From JAHFUA01 sp963808725 (lineage in GTDB: Bacteria > Acidobacteriota > Terriglobia > Terriglobales > Acidobacteriaceae), in assembly GCA_963808725.1 (NCBI GenBank), contig CAWEGO010000002.1:930001-994000 (forward strand): a stretch of DNA of 64,000 nt, written 5' to 3'. Made by a program: the position numbers and the translations under genes. The notes beneath the pieces are model-generated. The model was not told the origin of the DNA, made no database searches, and saw nothing but the letters and a program-made list of their open reading frames with translations. Every line of letters begins with the position of its first letter. The stretch's first letter is position 1. This document shows positions 26,045-37,179 of this stretch, in pieces.

Positions 26045-27205
26045 TTAGCCGACGTAGTTGCGCGGGACGCGCTTCGAGATGTTGCAGAGGATCTCGTACG
26101 GAATGGTGCCGGCGAGGCGCGCGTGATCAGCGGCGGTGACGGAGCAGTGCTCGCTCTGGCCGAGGATGATGACCTCCGTCCCGATCTCGGCGCCCGGGAT
26201 TCCGGTGACATCGACCAACGTGATGTCCATGGAGACGTTACCCACGATAGGCGCGTATTGATCGTGCACGATCACGCGTCCGCGTGAAGAAAGATGACGG
26301 CTAAGGCCGTCAGCATATCCTAGCGGCAAAGCGGCGATGCGGGCTGGGGCCGATGCAACGTAGGCGCCGCTGTAGCCGATCGCCTGACCGGCGCCGATGT
26401 CGCGAAGAGAGAAGATTCGCGTCTTCCATGAAAGCACCGGACGAACTGGCAGATCGAGGGACTTGCCCTCCATCACCGACGGCAGTTGGTAGCCGTAAAG
26501 CGCGATTCCGGGGCGGACAAAATTCATCCACGCCTTGGGCCGGGTCGCGATGGCGGACGTGTTGGCGATGTGCAGATACGCAGGCGTCAGGCCATTCTGC
26601 TGCGCCAGCGCGACCGCTCGCTCGAAGCGGGCCATCTGCTCGTCCACCTGCGGCGAATCGACCACCTCGGCCGAAGCCAAGTGGCTGAACAGGCCTTCAA
26701 CCTTAACGTGCTGGGCGGCACACAGCAGAGCCAGCACCTGCGGCAATTCGTCGAAGCTGGCGCCCAGGCGCGCCATACCGGTATCGACCTTCAGGTGCAC
26801 GCGCACCGCGTCTTTGCGCAGACGCTCGGCGGCCCGCTCCAGGCGCTCGATGTGCTCCCGCTGCCAAACCGCGGGAGTCAGTTCGTTCGCGATCACCAGC
26901 TCTTCATCGCCGCGCCAGAAACCGGTCATCAGCAGGACGCGTCCGGCAATACCGCCGTCGCGCAGCGCCAGGCCCTCATCCGTGGAAGTGACGCCAAACC
27001 ACTTTGCGCCTTCCCGCTCCAGGGCGCGCGCGCACTCCACCGCGCCGTGACCATAGGCATGCGCCTTGACTACCGCACACACGGTGGCATTCGGAGCAAC
27101 GTGGTCGCGGACAACGCGGAAGTTCTGGCGCAGAGTGGGCAGCGAGACCTCGGCCCAGGTGGGACGCAGGTTGGCGCGCTCGACCGTGACAGCGGAAACG
27201 GACAT
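26045..27205 (-). CDS. alr: Alanine racemase
   Basis: A 386-residue fold-III PLP enzyme making D-alanine for peptidoglycan. The PLP lysine is in AVVKAHAYGHGA, the family signature is intact, and the catalytic tyrosine region is IGYSGAYVA followed by LPLGYADGLSR and GNVSMDITLVDV in the C-terminal barrel. Full length. ATG at 27205. Neighbours are unrelated; an alr alone is normal. The stop region borders an inverted CAGAG repeat. Confidence 0.96.
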   Translation of the reverse strand: MSVSAVTVERANLRPTWAEVSLPTLRQNFRVVRDHVAPNATVCAVVKAHAYGHGAVECARALEREGAKWFGVTSTDEGLALRDGGIAGRVLLMTGFWRGDEELVIANELTPAVWQREHIERLERAAERLRKDAVRVHLKVDTGMARLGASFDELPQVLALLCAAQHVKVEGLFSHLASAEVVDSPQVDEQMARFERAVALAQQNGLTPAYLHIANTSAIATRPKAWMNFVRPGIALYGYQLPSVMEGKSLDLPVRPVLSWKTRIFSLRDIGAGQAIGYSGAYVASAPARIAALPLGYADGLSRHLSSRGRVIVHDQYAPIVGNVSMDITLVDVTGIPGAEIGTEVIILGQSEHCSVTAADHARLAGTIPYEILCNISKRVPRNYVG

Positions 27206-27276
27206 CGTGAGCGATTATAGAGATAATTCACCGCGGAGACGCCGAGTGCGCGGAGGTTTTCCGTTTTCCCCAAGAA

Positions 27277-27458
27277 TGTCATTCTTCCGTTGAGCGAAGC
27301 GATACGGGAGAATCTGACGAGAATGCTGGCCACAACCGCTTCAAGTAGCGCAGGCAGTTCTGTAAGATCCTCCGACTCGGCGGGTCCCTCGCTACGCTCC
27401 GGATTTCGGCAGCGGGCTCGGACGCCCGCCAAACGCCTCACCCTCGCGAAGGATGACA
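27277..27458. repeat. TGTCATTCTTCCG ... AAGGATGACA element
   Basis: A 182-bp member of the TGTCAT...ATGACA family: ends TGTCATTCTTCCGTTGAGCGAAGCG and CCTCGCGAAGGATGACA, with ACGGGAGAATCTGACGA inside. A related element is at 30074-30198. It fills the gap between alr and the DUF1376-like gene and encodes no protein. Confidence 0.75.
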
Positions 27459-27489
27459 TCCTCGGAAGTACCAGCGTCCTAGGACAAAA

Positions 27490-27858
27490 TCACATCACCG
27501 ACAACTGCAACACGTCGTCCGGATGTTCGGCGCGCAGCATGTACCGATAAGCGTGCAGCAGCGGCGGAAAATAGATCAAGCCTTGCCGCGGATCGTTGCG
27601 GAAGCGCCACAACACGCGCGGAGGCACGGGCTCGTCCCAACTGGGATGGCGATAGCGCTCCACCAGCAGGCGGCGGAGCTGGTCGGGATCGCCGGGCAGG
27701 TAACAGGGCGGCAGCACGCACCAGGAAATCTCCAGCAGCGCGCTGAAGATGCCGCGCTCGTGCAGGTCCAGGCCGGCCATCCATAGCGGCTGAAAGGGCA
27801 TGAAGGGGAATACGCTCCTGGGATAATCACAAGCGATAGCTTGATACGCCGCGCGCAT
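27490..27858 (-). CDS. DUF1376-like protein next to dnaB
   Basis: A 122-residue protein from ATG 27858. FPFMPFQPLWMAGLDLHERG and FSALLEISWCVLPPCYLPGD follow the pattern of DUF1376 proteins, which pair with replication functions in phages and bacteria (a winged-helix-like layout). A longer frame would add residues translated from a CCAGTTG repeat, so I do not use it. It follows dnaB on the same strand after about 58 bases. Family assignment is by eye and tentative. Confidence 0.55.
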   Translation of the reverse strand: MRAAYQAIACDYPRSVFPFMPFQPLWMAGLDLHERGIFSALLEISWCVLPPCYLPGDPDQLRRLLVERYRHPSWDEPVPPRVLWRFRNDPRQGLIYFPPLLHAYRYMLRAEHPDDVLQLSVM

Positions 27859-27871
27859 CTGCCACCTCCGT

Positions 27872-27906
27872 CCAGTTGCCAGTTGCCAGTTGTCAGTTGC
27901 CAGTTT
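27872..27906. repeat. CCAGTTG heptamer tandem repeat
   Basis: Five near-perfect copies of CCAGTTG/TCAGTTG in tandem between dnaB and the DUF1376-like gene. The same heptamer appears at 50738-50826, 55632-55690 and 56757-56774. Confidence 0.85.
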
Positions 27907-27916
27907 GACAACTTCC

Positions 27917-29325
27917 TTAGAACTCGCTGCCGGGATCAGCGCCGGCATCGCGTTCGTCCGCCAGGGTGTCGAATCGGGTGAAGTTCTTGCGAAAAGCCAG
28001 GCGAATGGTTCCCGTGGGCCCGTTGCGTTGCTTGCCGATAATCAGCTCGGCGATCCCGTCGAGCCCCTGAGCTTTGGCTTCCTCGGGCTTCATGTAGTAT
28101 TCCTCACGGAACAAAAAGGCTACGACGTTCTGCATCCTGCTCGATGGACCCGGATTCACGGAGATCGGAGAGCTGCGGACGGCGATCGTTCCCGCTGCGG
28201 CCCTCGGGTGCGCGGCTTAGCTGCGAAACCGCAATCACCGGGACGCGCAACTCCTTGGCCAGCGCTTTCAGCCCGCGGGAAATGGCGGAAACCTCTTGGG
28301 TGCGATTTTCGAAGCGCTTGGTTCCGACCGGGGTGCCAGAGATGAGCTGAAGATAATCTACGATTATGAGATTCCAGACGACCTTCAGAATGCTTTAGGC
28401 GGCGAGCTTTGGCTCGCATTTCATGCAGTTGAATCGCAGGACTGTCGTCCAGAAATATTGGCGCCTCAACTAGCCTGCCTAGCCCCCTCGCGAGCTTCGA
28501 GAGTTCATCCTTGCCGATAAATCCGGTTCTTAGTCTTTGGGAATCAACACTGGAATTGGATGCCAGCATCCTGAGCAGCAGGGACTCGGCGGACATTTCC
28601 AAGGAAAAAATTCCGACCAGCTTGTTGTGGTTAACAGCCGCGTTCTCCGCGATGTTAATGGCAAATGCGGTTTTCCCCATCGAAGGACGGGCGGCGATGA
28701 TGACCAAGTCGCTGGGCTGAAGGCCGCTAGTCATTCGATCAAACGCCGGATAGCCCGTCGGTAGCCCCGTGACCTCCTGCCCTCGTTGGTAAAGCTCATC
28801 TATAGACCCGAAGGAGCTCTTCACGACCTGCGCTAGGGTCTTGAAGCCAGTAGTTACGCTCGATTCAGATAGCTGTAGGATGGCTGTTTCAATCTCGCCA
28901 ATGATGTCTTCCACTGGGTCGGATTGTTCCCTTGCCCGAACTGTGGATGCATTTGCGATGTTGATGAGACGGCGAAGAAGAGATTTTTCCCTGACAATTC
29001 TTACGTAGTGCTCGATGCTGGAGCGGTGCGGAACACCGTCAGTTAGAGACGCAACATACCCGATGCCCCCGACGGACTCCAAGTGCTGCTGCGCGCGCAG
29101 TTCTTCTGAAACAGTGAGAATATCCGCAAGCTTCGAAGCCTCCATCAGGTCGCGGATGCGGCCGTAGATGCGACGATGTGATTCCAGGAAGAAATCGTCG
29201 GCCCCCAATACCTCGGAGGCTTCGTAGTAGTGTTGGTTGTCGAGGAGAATTGAGCCAAGGACAGTGCGCTCGGCGGCTTCACTAGCAGGTAGACCACGTT
29301 CGAGCAGCTGTTCGGTAGTAGCCAA
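27917..29325 (-). pseudogene. dnaB: Replicative DNA helicase DnaB, two frameshifts
   Basis: The replication-fork helicase. The N-terminal domain (GLPASEAAERTVLGSILLDN) and Walker A (ARPSMGKTAFAINIAENA) are in the first frame. One extra base near 28369 moves the reading to LIIVDYLQLISGTPVGT, and a second near 28132 to DVVAFLFREEYYM. After correction the ~469-residue protein is complete, with Walker B (IIVDYLQL) and C-terminal GKQRNGPTGTIRLAFR. The TTG at 29325 has AGGGG upstream. Because dnaB is essential, either both shifts are sequencing errors or another copy exists. Confidence 0.9.
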
Positions 29326-29381
29326 GTTGTTGAGCCCCTGGTAGGATGATATTCCATTGGCGAACAAACAACGAAGCATAT

Positions 29382-29410
29382 CTCAACGTATTGATTCTAC
29401 GTGCGTTGAG
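29382..29410. promoter_or_regulatory. Inverted repeat around dnaB -10 region
   Basis: CTCAACG (29382-29388) and CGTTGAG (29404-29410) flank TAGAAT on the minus strand, about 60 bases before the dnaB start. It looks like an operator overlapping the promoter; no regulator is identified. Confidence 0.4.
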
Positions 29411-29565
29411 TTCGCCGCCGAGCCGACGTTTAATGTGACGTATCGGGCGGTCCCGCGCAAGCGAAAGCGACTAGATCGTGTGGAGAAGGTGTGGAATTGA
29501 ATTGATTTCTGTGGAGCCGTTAGGAAAAACTGACCCGTCCGTCAACGGCGCAAACAAAAACGAAG

Positions 29566-29594
29566 GGCGGCTTGCGCCAGCCACGCAAGCCGCC
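29566..29594 (-). terminator. Strong hairpin with T-rich tail on the minus strand
   Basis: GGCGGCTTGCG - 7 bases - CGCAAGCCGCC, followed on the minus strand by CTTCGTTTTTGTTT. It would end a minus-strand transcript coming from 29.6-30.4 kb. Confidence 0.7.
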
Positions 29595-30418
29595 TCGTGA
29601 AGTGTGATGTGCTAAAGGTGCGCCACGAACCTTCCGGCTCTGGCGCTGCTCCTGCCTTCCCCTCCGTTCCTCCAACCAAGTCCGGTGAGTTCGCTCACTT
29701 TAAGTCGGACCGGCCGACACGGTGGCGTTCTTATGGCGGAGGCCCTGTCACAAATCCCTGGGAAGGGCTCCGGACACGGCGCGCACTTGCGTGCGGGTTC
29801 TCCTCCAGCAGACGCCCAAGGCAGCGTGCGCTTTGCACATCGCACTCTGTCGTTGCATGGGACTTTGCCCGAGGTGTCACTTTGGAACAAGCCGAAAGTA
29901 AATCCCACCTGTGAAGAAGCTGTGGAGTTTGTGCGTTTCTTGTGGAAAGGAAAGGAAAAGCGGGGACAAAACTCGGCAGTTGCACCAGGTTGAGTTCAGT
30001 CTCGCGTGTGGGAAGACACAGGAGACGCAGGAAGCCGCGCGTCTCCTACAACCGAAACAACCCTCAGTAGGGATGTCATTCTTTCGTCGAGCAAAGCGAG
30101 ACGGGAGAATCTGACGACCAGGGGCGGCACAACCGGTATGGGTAGCGCCAGCCGCTGTTTCAGATCCTCCGCTCGCCTTCGGCTCGCGAAGGATGACACC
30201 TTCAACAACACAGAATTTCGGAACAAGCCAGAACAAACCGCCCAGACGCAGAGGACGCTAAGGAATTCCGTCTTCATCTCTATCCGCTTTGATCCGCGTG
30301 CAGCCGCGGCGAAAAATCTAACCCCTCACCCCCTCCATGAACGCCCGCAACTTGAGGCGCATAGCGGGCGTGAGCGAAGCGGGAGCCCGCTGCCGAAATC
30401 CTGAGCGAAGCGAAGGAT
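29595..30418. other. 824-base gap: possible minus-strand ncRNA plus repeats
   Basis: Between rpoD's stop and the dnaB leader there is no credible protein gene. The minus-strand stretch 29595-29910 is G/C-structured and ends at a strong terminator hairpin, which suggests either an untranslated RNA or the 3' tail of the rpoD transcript. I compared it by eye with 6S, SRP and tmRNA signatures and found no clear match. The remaining part holds a TGTCAT-class element at 30074-30198 and a related fragment at 30346-30420. Confidence 0.4.
30074..30198. repeat. TGTCATTCTTTCG ... AAGGATGACA element
   Basis: A 125-bp element with inverted ends TGTCATTC and GGATGACA, and ACGGGAGAATCTGACGA inside, matching 27277-27458 over both ends. 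Same family as the TGTCATCCTGAGCGAG units. Confidence 0.75.
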
Positions 30419-32116
<1,698 letters not shown>

Positions 32117-32321
32117 TGCAATCCCTCGTCAGCGGTGCGTGGAAGCGCACCTCTGCACCTTGTTTTGTGCGGCAGGAAGAAGTTGGCGGAAAGCATCAAT
32201 AGTGAAACCCTTTAATGTTAGCACAATCAGCTTCTATTCTTAGGTAAGAAGTTGAAATGCTGCCGCCGGTTCCTCTGGGACAACCACTTAAAGATTAGAT
32301 GATTCAATCACTTAGATGGTT

Positions 32322-34256
32322 TCAGTGTACTTTGGAAAAAATGCGCCGGCTAGTCCCTGAGTCCCTCAACTCCGCCAGGGCATGGTCGATCTCGAGCTTT
32401 TCCCGCACCAGTTCGGCCAAGGCGGTGGCGTCGCCGCGCCGCTCGGCGTCGAGAATCCGGACCTTTACCTGTTGCTGCTGGCGCTCGAGATGCCGGCGCT
32501 GAAGCGCGGCGAAAGCGCCTTCCAGCAACTCCAGCGTCAGGGGCTCGTCCTCGCGGAGCAGGATGGCTGCCAGCGTCCGCTGATCAGAGTCCGAGAGCGG
32601 CAGCGACATAGGGTCGGTCAGTTCGGGAGCGTCCAGGAGGGTCTGGAGCAAGGACTCGGTCGCGAGGCCGAGGTGCAACGGCTCCGTCCCGAGGGTGAAC
32701 TGGGCCTGGCGGCGCAAGTCGGGCAGGTGATCTTCGCCGGAGCGGTCGGAGATCCCCGCTTCCCCGTTCATCTCCCCGCCCGAAGCCAGCGCCCGAATGA
32801 CGATGCGCTCGGCGTCGGTGATCTGCGCCTCGGCCGCGGCCTTGACACTCGCGGAGCGAGTGGCAGCCGCATGCTTCAGCTCCTGGCGCAGCACCGCCGA
32901 ATCGATGCCGAGCTTCTGGGCGATGTCGGCGGCCAGTTCGTCGCGAGCGATGCGGTGCGGCACCTGTTGGAGATATGGCAGAAGATAGTTGACGGCCCGC
33001 ACTTTTCCTTCGGCGGAACGTACCGTGAATTGCGTCCGGGCGCGCTCGATCAGATAATCGAAATACCTCTGCGAGCCCCCCAGCGCCTTCTTGTATGCGT
33101 CGGCGCCTTTGCGGCGGATGAACAGGTCGGGATCGAAGCCAGAGTCGAGCGTGAGCACGCGGATCTCGAAGTCTTCAGCCACCAGCATCCCCAGCGAGCG
33201 CTCCGCGGCGGCGATGCCCGCCGTGTCAGGATCGAAGTTCACCACAATCTTCTTGGCGTAGCGTGCGAGCAGGCGGACTTGAGCTTCTGTGAATGCAGTC
33301 CCCGAGCTGGCGATCACGTTGCGGAAGCCGGACATGAAGACAGAGATGCAGTCCATCTGGCCTTCCACGAGAATCACGTAACCGAGGGCGCGGATGGCTT
33401 CGCGGGCGCGGTCGAGGTTATAGAGCACGCGCGACTTGGAATAGATGGCTGTCTCCGGCGAATTCAGATACTTCGGCCCGGCTTTGTCGTTGGTCTCCAA
33501 CGTCCGTCCGGTGAACGCGATGACTTTACCGGATTCGTTGCTGATGGGAAACATCACCCGGTTGCGGAACTTGGAGTAGATGGTCGTCGATCTCGGGTCA
33601 GTGGTCAGTGGCCGGTGGTCGGTGGTCAGTGGTTGGCCGCCAGACTGACCACTGATCACTGACCACTGACCACCATCGTCCTGCTGTTTCCAAGAGAACA
33701 ATCCGGAGGCCTTCAGCGTCTCTTCGTCAGCCGCGCCCTTAAGGCGGTCGCGCAAGATGAAGCCCGAATCCGGCGCGAAACCGATGCGGAAGGTCTTGAT
33801 CGCTTCTTCCGTAAGTCCACGCCCCGCAAGATATTCGCGCGCACGAGCGCCTTCGGGACGCCGTAGCTGCTCCTCGAAGAACCCGCAGGCGCGCTCGTTC
33901 AGGTCCACGAGCACGCCGCGGAGCTTGGCCTCGAGCGCTTCGCCTTCGCTGGCGTACGTCTGCTTCGGCACTGGGATGCCGGCCTTCTGCGCCACTAGCC
34001 GCACGGCCTCGGGAAAGGTGATGTTCTCGATCTTCTGCACGAAGCCGAGCACATCGCCCGAGGCTCCGCATCCGAAGCAGTGGTAGAACTGTCGCGTGGC
34101 GTGCACCGAGAACGACGGCGTCTTCTCGCTGTGGAACGGGCAAAGGCCGGAGAAGTTCTGCGCGCCGGCTTTCTTCAGCTTGACGTAGTCGCCAATGATG
34201 CGAACGATGTCCGCCTGCTGTTTGACCGTGTACGCGAAGTCGCCGGGGTTGGCCAT
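32322..34256 (-). CDS. dnaG: DNA primase DnaG with an in-frame repeat insert
   Basis: A 644-residue primase laying RNA primers at the fork with DnaB. The zinc finger is CPFHSEKTPSFSVHATRQFYHCFGCG (CHC2, given here in two parts: CPFHSEKTPSF and FYHCFGCGASG). The Toprim core has VILVEGQMDCISVF and NFDPDTAG. Between SWKQQDD and YSKFRNRVMFPI, about 30 residues (GGQWSVISGQSGGQP and so on) are encoded by a GGTCAGT heptamer repeat, in frame. I use the ATG at 34256; a TTG seven codons upstream is possible. The C-terminal helicase-binding domain is present but diverged. Confidence 0.94.
   Translation of the reverse strand: MANPGDFAYTVKQQADIVRIIGDYVKLKKAGAQNFSGLCPFHSEKTPSFSVHATRQFYHCFGCGASGDVLGFVQKIENITFPEAVRLVAQKAGIPVPKQTYASEGEALEAKLRGVLVDLNERACGFFEEQLRRPEGARAREYLAGRGLTEEAIKTFRIGFAPDSGFILRDRLKGAADEETLKASGLFSWKQQDDGGQWSVISGQSGGQPLTTDHRPLTTDPRSTTIYSKFRNRVMFPISNESGKVIAFTGRTLETNDKAGPKYLNSPETAIYSKSRVLYNLDRAREAIRALGYVILVEGQMDCISVFMSGFRNVIASSGTAFTEAQVRLLARYAKKIVVNFDPDTAGIAAAERSLGMLVAEDFEIRVLTLDSGFDPDLFIRRKGADAYKKALGGSQRYFDYLIERARTQFTVRSAEGKVRAVNYLLPYLQQVPHRIARDELAADIAQKLGIDSAVLRQELKHAAATRSASVKAAAEAQITDAERIVIRALASGGEMNGEAGISDRSGEDHLPDLRRQAQFTLGTEPLHLGLATESLLQTLLDAPELTDPMSLPLSDSDQRTLAAILLREDEPLTLELLEGAFAALQRRHLERQQQQVKVRILDAERRGDATALAELVREKLEIDHALAELRDSGTSRRIFSKVH
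33597..33675. repeat. GGTCAGT heptamer palindrome inside dnaG
   Basis: Tandem GGTCAGT/GGTCGGT copies on one side and CCACTGATCACTGACCACTG copies on the other, so the block can fold as one long hairpin. It adds roughly 26-30 codons in frame before the primase core and is absent from typical DnaG. Confidence 0.85.
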
Positions 34257-34364
34257 CGGTAGGCGAGGGGTGTTCAATAGGATTTTCGCCGAACGGTGAC
34301 CCGAGCGGAATGGAAATCATCGCAGGCGATGTGGAAATGCTGTGGGAATCGCACCTTAGATGTA

Positions 34365-34600
34365 TCGCCCCTGAAGGGGCTCGATCGATTCAAGGCAATT
34401 GCACCCAGCGCTTACGCGCTGGGCTAGAACAAATATCGCCCTGCGGGCTCAAGATCATCTCGCGAATGTTCGCACCGCGGCGCCGTTGTGGTGCGTCGAT
34501 TCATTGCACCAAGCCCGAAGGGCGGCATCTGTGTTAGCCCAGCGCGTCAGCGCTGGGATCAGGTCATAAAAGAGTACGAGCCCGTAGGGCGGCACCTTGG
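34365..34600. repeat. AGCCCAGCG/CGCTGGG repeat block between mutS2 and dnaG
   Basis: Contains CCCAGCGCTTACGCGCTGGG and AGCCCAGCGCGTCAGCGCTGGG hairpins, CGCCCTGCGGGCTC and GCCCGTAGGGCGGC. A second block with the same pieces is at 59119-59281 in the phage island. No gene lies in this 350-base gap. Confidence 0.8.
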
Positions 34601-34627
34601 CCTCGGAACGTTCTTGGTCTATTTCTT

Positions 34628-37136
34628 TCACACTCTGAGTTCCACCACCGTTGCTCCCGCTCCGCCCTCATTTTGCGGCGGCTCGGAGATCGCGGCCACG
34701 TGCGGATGTTTCTCCAGGTACTGGCGCAGCGCCTTCCGCAGGATACCCATGCCGCTGCCGTGCACGATACGGACGCGCGCGAGGCCGGCGAGGAAAGCAC
34801 GGTCCAGAAATTTTTCTACCCGCGCCGTGGCCTCGTCCACGTTCTTGCCGATGACGTTGATCTCGCTGGGCGCGCTGGCATTATCGGCCACGGAAACCGA
34901 AATTCCCTGGGCGCGAGCGGCACGCAGCGGCGAATCCGACGCGCGAATGATGACCTCGGCGATATCGTCGCGCCCGACCTTCATCTTCATGGCGCCCATC
35001 TCGACCTCGAAAGTCTGATCGTCCACTCGGCGCTTGATGACGGCGTTGCGGCCCAGCGACTTCAGCTTGACCGTGTCGCCCTCGGAGACGTGCTTGACCG
35101 CGCTGGGGCGGGCGTTGGGGTCGTCGCGATCGGCGCCGGTCGCGTGCGCGACAACGGCAGCGTCGAACTGGTCTTTGAATTCGCGGCGCAGACGGGAGAT
35201 GCGGCGCTCGGCGTCCTTCGAGAGCTTGAGCGACTGCGCGCGATCCTGGATGGCGTTGACGGTCTCGCGCGCATGGTACTCGAAGTCGCGGAAAAGGCTG
35301 TCCAGCTTCTTCTCCATTTCGCGCACACGCTGCCGTTGCTCCTTCAGGCCTTCGGCTTCCAGGCGCTGGCGTTCCCGCGCCAGTTCCTGCTCGCGCTGCT
35401 GCAGCCGGTGGCGTTCCTGCTCGGCCTGGCGCAACTCGGCATGCAGGCGGTCGAGAAATTGCGCGATGTCCTGTGCCTGCGACCCGAGCGAGGCGCGGGC
35501 CGTCGAAATGATGCCCGGATTCAGCCCCAGCCGCTGCGCAATGTTGATGCCGGCCGACGCTCCGGGCACGCCCAGCTTCAATTCATACGTAGGCTGGAGC
35601 GAGGCCTCGTCGAAGCCAACGGCGGCGTTGAGCACGCCCGCAGTGTTCGTGGCATAGACCTTCAGCGAAGTGTGATGGGTGGAGATGATGCTGATGGCGC
35701 CGACGGCGGAAATATTCGGCGATGGCCACGGCCAGGGCCGCGCCTTCCTGCGGGATCGGTGGCCGAGCCGAGTTCGTCCAGCAGCACCAGCGACTCGGGC
35801 GTCGCCGTGCGCGAGATGAAATCGATGTTGGTGACGTGCGCGGAGAAGGTCGAAAGGTTCTGCTCGATGGACTGGTAGTCGCCGATGTCGGCCAGCACGG
35901 CATCGAACACCGGCAACTCGGCGCGCTCGGCCGGCACGGGATTCCGGACTGCGCCATCAGCACCAGCAAGCCCAAGGTCTTCGAGCGCCACGGTCTTGCC
36001 GCCGGTATTGGGGCCGCTGATGACAAGCTGATGGTTGGGTGCGTCGAGCTCGAGTGTGATCGGCACAATGCTCCGCGCTGCGCGCCTTCAGCGTGCGCTC
36101 CAGCAGCAGGGTGGCGGGCGTTGCGGAGGACGATTCCAGTGGGTGCCCCACCCTTGGCCGGTTCGCCAAGGGTGGGAGCGTTCCAGGAACAGAATCAAAG
36201 TCCGCACCCTTGGCAAGAGAAGCCAAGGGTCGGCACCCTGCCGGTCGCGTGCACTCGTAATCCTCTGCGAATCGCGCCTTGGCGAATTGCAGCTCCAGCT
36301 CGGCCAGCACGGCGGTCGCGGCCAGGATGGCGGCTGCTGCTGGCCGATGCGCGCGGTCATCTCCAGCAGGATGCGGTGGATCTCCGCCTGCTCTTCCTCC
36401 AGCAGCCGCACCAGTTCGTTGTTCTGCTCGATGGTTTCCAGCGGCTCGACGAACACCGTCTGCCCGCTGGAGCTGGCGCCGTGGACCACGCCCTGCACGC
36501 GGCGCTTCTGCTCGATCTTTACCGGGATGACAAAGCGCTCGCCGCGGATGGTGATCAGTTCGTCCTGCACCGCGCCGCCTTCGGCCAGGCGCCGCAGATA
36601 GGCGCGCAGCGATTCCTGGATGTGCCGCCTCTGCCGCTCGATTTCGCGGCGGATACGCGCCAGTTCGGGCGAGGCGCGGTCGTCGAGCGTGCCGTCCGGA
36701 AGAATCTTGTTGCGGAAGAAGCGCAACAACTCGGTGAAGTCAGCCAGCGCGGAGGAGAGCTCGTCGACAGCCGCGACTCCAGCTTCATCTGCGACGGCGG
36801 ATGTTGGGCGATGTGCCGCCACTCGGCCGCGCGGTCCACCACCAGGAGCATGTCGCGGATCTCAGCCGTATCGAGCATGGCCCCCTCGATGTGCGACTTT
36901 TCCACTAGCGCCGTGGGGTCCAGCAGGCCGGAAAAATCGAAGCGCCCGCCGACCCGCAGATACTCGCGAATCTCCGCCGTGAGCTGCTGCTGGCGCGCGA
37001 TCCAGGCGCCGTCTCCCGAGGGCGCAAGCGCGGCGATCCTTGCCTGGCCGAGCGGAGAGTAGGCATAGGCGCGGAGGAGCTCCCGCATCGAGTCGAACTC
37101 AAGGGCGCGGGCGCTGGTGTGGAGCAGATTGGACAT
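34628..37136 (-). pseudogene. mutS2: MutS2 endonuclease/ribosome rescue ATPase, multiply frameshifted
   Basis: A MutS2 protein (about 835 residues if repaired), which in other bacteria suppresses recombination and rescues stalled ribosomes. Recognisable: N-terminal LEFDSMRELLRAYAYSPLG, Walker A GPNTGGKTVAL, Walker B LVLLDELGSATDP, a long coiled coil (34.6-35.6 kb) and a C-terminal Smr domain VRIVHGSGMGILRKALRQYL. At least seven indels are needed: near 36764 and 36340 (missing base), 36075 and 35980 (extra), 35940 (missing), 35748 and 35700 (extra). A palindromic repeat pair sits at 36141-36239. The C-terminal 350 residues are intact. The density of lesions exceeds any neighbour. Confidence 0.88.
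36141..36239. repeat. Pair of GGTGCCCCACCC hairpins inside mutS2
   Basis: Hairpin 1: GGGTGCCCCACCCTTGGC, loop, GCCAAGGGTGGGA. Hairpin 2: CGCACCCTTGGC, loop, GCCAAGGGTCGGCACCC. They are joined by about 25 bases and lie between the codons for DYECTRP and ARHPLLE-like sequence, where normal MutS2 has only a short loop. Confidence 0.8.
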
Positions 37137-37179
37137 GGACCGGATTATTATCGCCGATTCGGCTTGGTGCGGATGACAG

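Noticed and set aside
27872..27906. Heptamer arrays as a possible CRISPR array
   Set aside because: Units are 7-8 bases in direct tandem with no spacers, and no cas genes are present.
29595..29910. 6S RNA, SRP RNA or tmRNA in the rpoD-dnaB gap
   Set aside because: None of the conserved sequence marks of these RNAs could be found by eye.
34673..35878. A 401-residue frame opposite mutS2
   Set aside because: Shadow of the MutS2 coiled coil and Smr region.
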